56,882 nucleotides of DNA from Anaerovorax odorimutans DSM 5092 (GTDB lineage Bacteria > Bacillota > Clostridia > Peptostreptococcales > Anaerovoracaceae): the NCBI RefSeq assembly GCF_000426305.1, contig NZ_AUFC01000021.1, positions 1 to 56,882 of the forward strand. Reading direction: 5' to 3'. The translations under genes were made by a program, and so were the position numbers. The notes under the pieces are model-generated. The model saw only the letters and a program-made list of their open reading frames with translations. It was not told where the DNA came from and did no database searches. Shown in pieces: positions 56,042-56,882 of the stretch (positions are counted from its first letter, which is position 1; every line of letters begins with the position of its first letter).

Positions 56042-56114
56042 AGATTAACAGAAATAATACCTATCTGAAAAATTAAACTATATTCATATTCAACTATTTT
56101 ATAATCAAAGTTCA
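56042..56114. repeat. 73-bp direct repeat, right copy
   Basis: Identical to 54901-54973. It lies 104 bases before spoIIID and probably is the original copy, since the coding continuation into spoIIID is intact here. Confidence 0.9.
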
Positions 56115-56218
56115 TATCCTCGTCCTTAGATTCATATACATAGGATAATGAATCAATTTTGCACTGTCTAAAAGTTATCAAGTGCATGTGAATTATATTT
56201 AAAGGAGTGTAGTGTATT

Positions 56219-56473
56219 ATGAAAGATTACATAGAAGAACGTGTAATGGAGTTAGCTAGATACATACTTGAGACAAATGCCACGGTACGTGCGGCAGCAA
56301 AAAAATTTAGAGTTTCAAAATCAACAGTACATAAAGATATAACAGAACGGCTCCTTGAAATAAATCCGGGGCTTGCCCATGAAGTAAAGACCGTTTTAGA
56401 TAACAATAAGGCTGAACGACATATTAGAGGTGGATTGGCTACACAAAAAAAATACAAAGGAATGCATGAATAA
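56219..56473 (+). CDS. spoIIID: Sporulation transcriptional regulator SpoIIID
   Basis: An 84-residue helix-turn-helix regulator active in the mother cell during sporulation. The sequence MKDYIEERVMELARYILETN, then TVRAAAKKFRVSKSTVHKDITERL, is highly characteristic, and the C-terminal GGLATQKKYKG basic segment contacts DNA. AAAGGAGTG precedes the ATG. A 7-base inverted repeat GATTCAT/ATGAATC lies at 56129-56154 in the upstream region. The usual downstream mreB-type gene is not adjacent; an IS256 element follows. Confidence 0.96.
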   Translation: MKDYIEERVMELARYILETNATVRAAAKKFRVSKSTVHKDITERLLEINPGLAHEVKTVLDNNKAERHIRGGLATQKKYKGMHE

Positions 56474-56505
56474 ATATAAATAAAAATCACCTAATGAAAA
56501 AAGGG

Positions 56506-56532
56506 CAGTTCACCACTTACGTGTTCTGCCTT
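56506..56532 (+). terminator. Probable spoIIID terminator
   Basis: GGCAG-TTCAC pairs with GTGTTCTGCC with internal mismatches, shortly after the stop codon. The T tail is weak. Confidence 0.5.
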
Positions 56533-56578
56533 ATAATATATTAATTTATATACATTAACCTCCTGAAAATAAAATTAT

Positions 56579-56744
56579 ATAGAGTGTATGAAAAAAAGTC
56601 TGTAAATTAACTTTCTATGATAAGATTTTAAATGTGGTCGGCTCATTTGAGCTGACCTTAACTGTTTTCAATATATTAAATTTTTCTAAGCATGTCAAGA
56701 ACATCTTTAATAAAGATGTAATTTATTACCATATTTTGCTGCTT
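56579..56744 (-). mobile_element. IS256-type element end (terminal repeat and hairpin)
   Basis: The stretch after the transposase stop has a hairpin GGTCGGCTCA/TGAGCTGACC (56636-56658, one mismatch) and the end-like sequence AGAGTGTATGAAAAAAAGTC at about 56580-56600, of the shape found in IS256-family terminal repeats. The exact boundary and target duplication cannot be set because the other end is outside the window. Confidence 0.55.
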
Positions 56745-56882
56745 TTAAAATTGGAATCTTTCCTCGTACATAATTGAAAATTCACCATATACCTTACCCC
56801 AGTTTTTAAGTGGCTGGCTCCATTTTTTTGTGGCTTGAAGTGTAGCAAGATAAAGGGACTTTAAAAGTGCCTTATCATTTGG
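56745..56882 (-). mobile_element. IS256-family (mutator) transposase, C-terminal fragment
   Basis: An open minus-strand frame enters from the right edge and stops at 56745, giving 45 residues: PNDKALLKSLYLATLQATKK, then WSQPLKNWGKVYGEFSIMYE and a basic/aromatic end. The pattern FPNDxxLLKxLYLAT..ITKKW..P..NWG..Y..L.I.FE(D/E)R is the hallmark of IS256 transposase C-termini. Confidence 0.92.

Overview
The window is strongly AT-rich chromosomal DNA from an anaerobic, spore-forming member of the Clostridia. This follows from clostridial gene families and order: an oxygen-sensitive glycyl-radical pyruvate formate-lyase, rubrerythrin, the sporulation regulator SpoIIID, DUF1836 and DUF3793 proteins, T-box control, and dnaX-ybaB-recR beside the SRP RNA. 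Genus cannot be fixed from the sequence. No tRNA, rRNA, CRISPR array or prophage was seen. Both edges cut through insertion sequences: the N-terminal end of an IS4-like transposase at the left and the C-terminal end of an IS256-family transposase at the right.

Layout. 1-3.5 kb: IS fragment, then pflB-pflA behind a ZTP (pfl-motif) riboswitch. 3.6-6.5 kb: recR, ybaB, dnaX and the SRP RNA. 6.5-12.6 kb: AIR-synthase-like protein, ligA, pcrA, rubrerythrin. 12.7-15.3 kb: a PfkB kinase translationally coupled to a P-loop nucleoside kinase. 15.4-22.9 kb is an island mostly on the plus strand: DUF378 protein, an unlisted cysteine-rich 42-residue membrane microprotein (minus strand), a T-box leader with aryl-CoA ligase and ACT protein, a BlaI/BlaR1-type pair with two operators, a YdbC/PC4-like protein (minus), and an ABC-F ATPase. 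22.9-27.3 kb (minus): PHP phosphoesterase, MFS exporter, DJ-1 protein, ROK kinase, unknown membrane protein; then mogA (plus). 28-33.4 kb: purine salvage operon xpt-bmpA-ATPase-two permeases. 33.6-38.8 kb: FAD oxidoreductase, arcA and arcB/argF, DUF1836, small membrane protein. 39-41.2 kb: THUMP methyltransferase and mreB. 41.4-50.1 kb: arginine operon argC-argJ-argB-argD-carA-carB. 50.5-54.9 kb: CCA-adding enzyme, DUF3793 gene with an elaborate operator/leader, APC amino-acid permease with a structured leader. 54.9-56.9 kb: a frameshifted Fic toxin gene with an intact small antitoxin gene, bracketed by a 73-bp direct repeat copied from upstream of spoIIID, then spoIIID and the IS256 end.

How the genes work together. 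Formate from PflB feeds one-carbon/purine metabolism, which explains ZTP sensing. The Phe-type T-box ties arylacetate activation to phenylalanine supply. Arginine synthesis (arg/car) and breakdown (arcA, OTC) lie in the same neighbourhood without carbamate kinase in view. The most unusual stretch is 52.2-56.5 kb: it contains a probable metal-responsive DUF3793 locus, a permease leader with an operator-like palindrome and long-range pairing, and a decaying toxin-antitoxin insertion whose boundaries can be read from the repeat.
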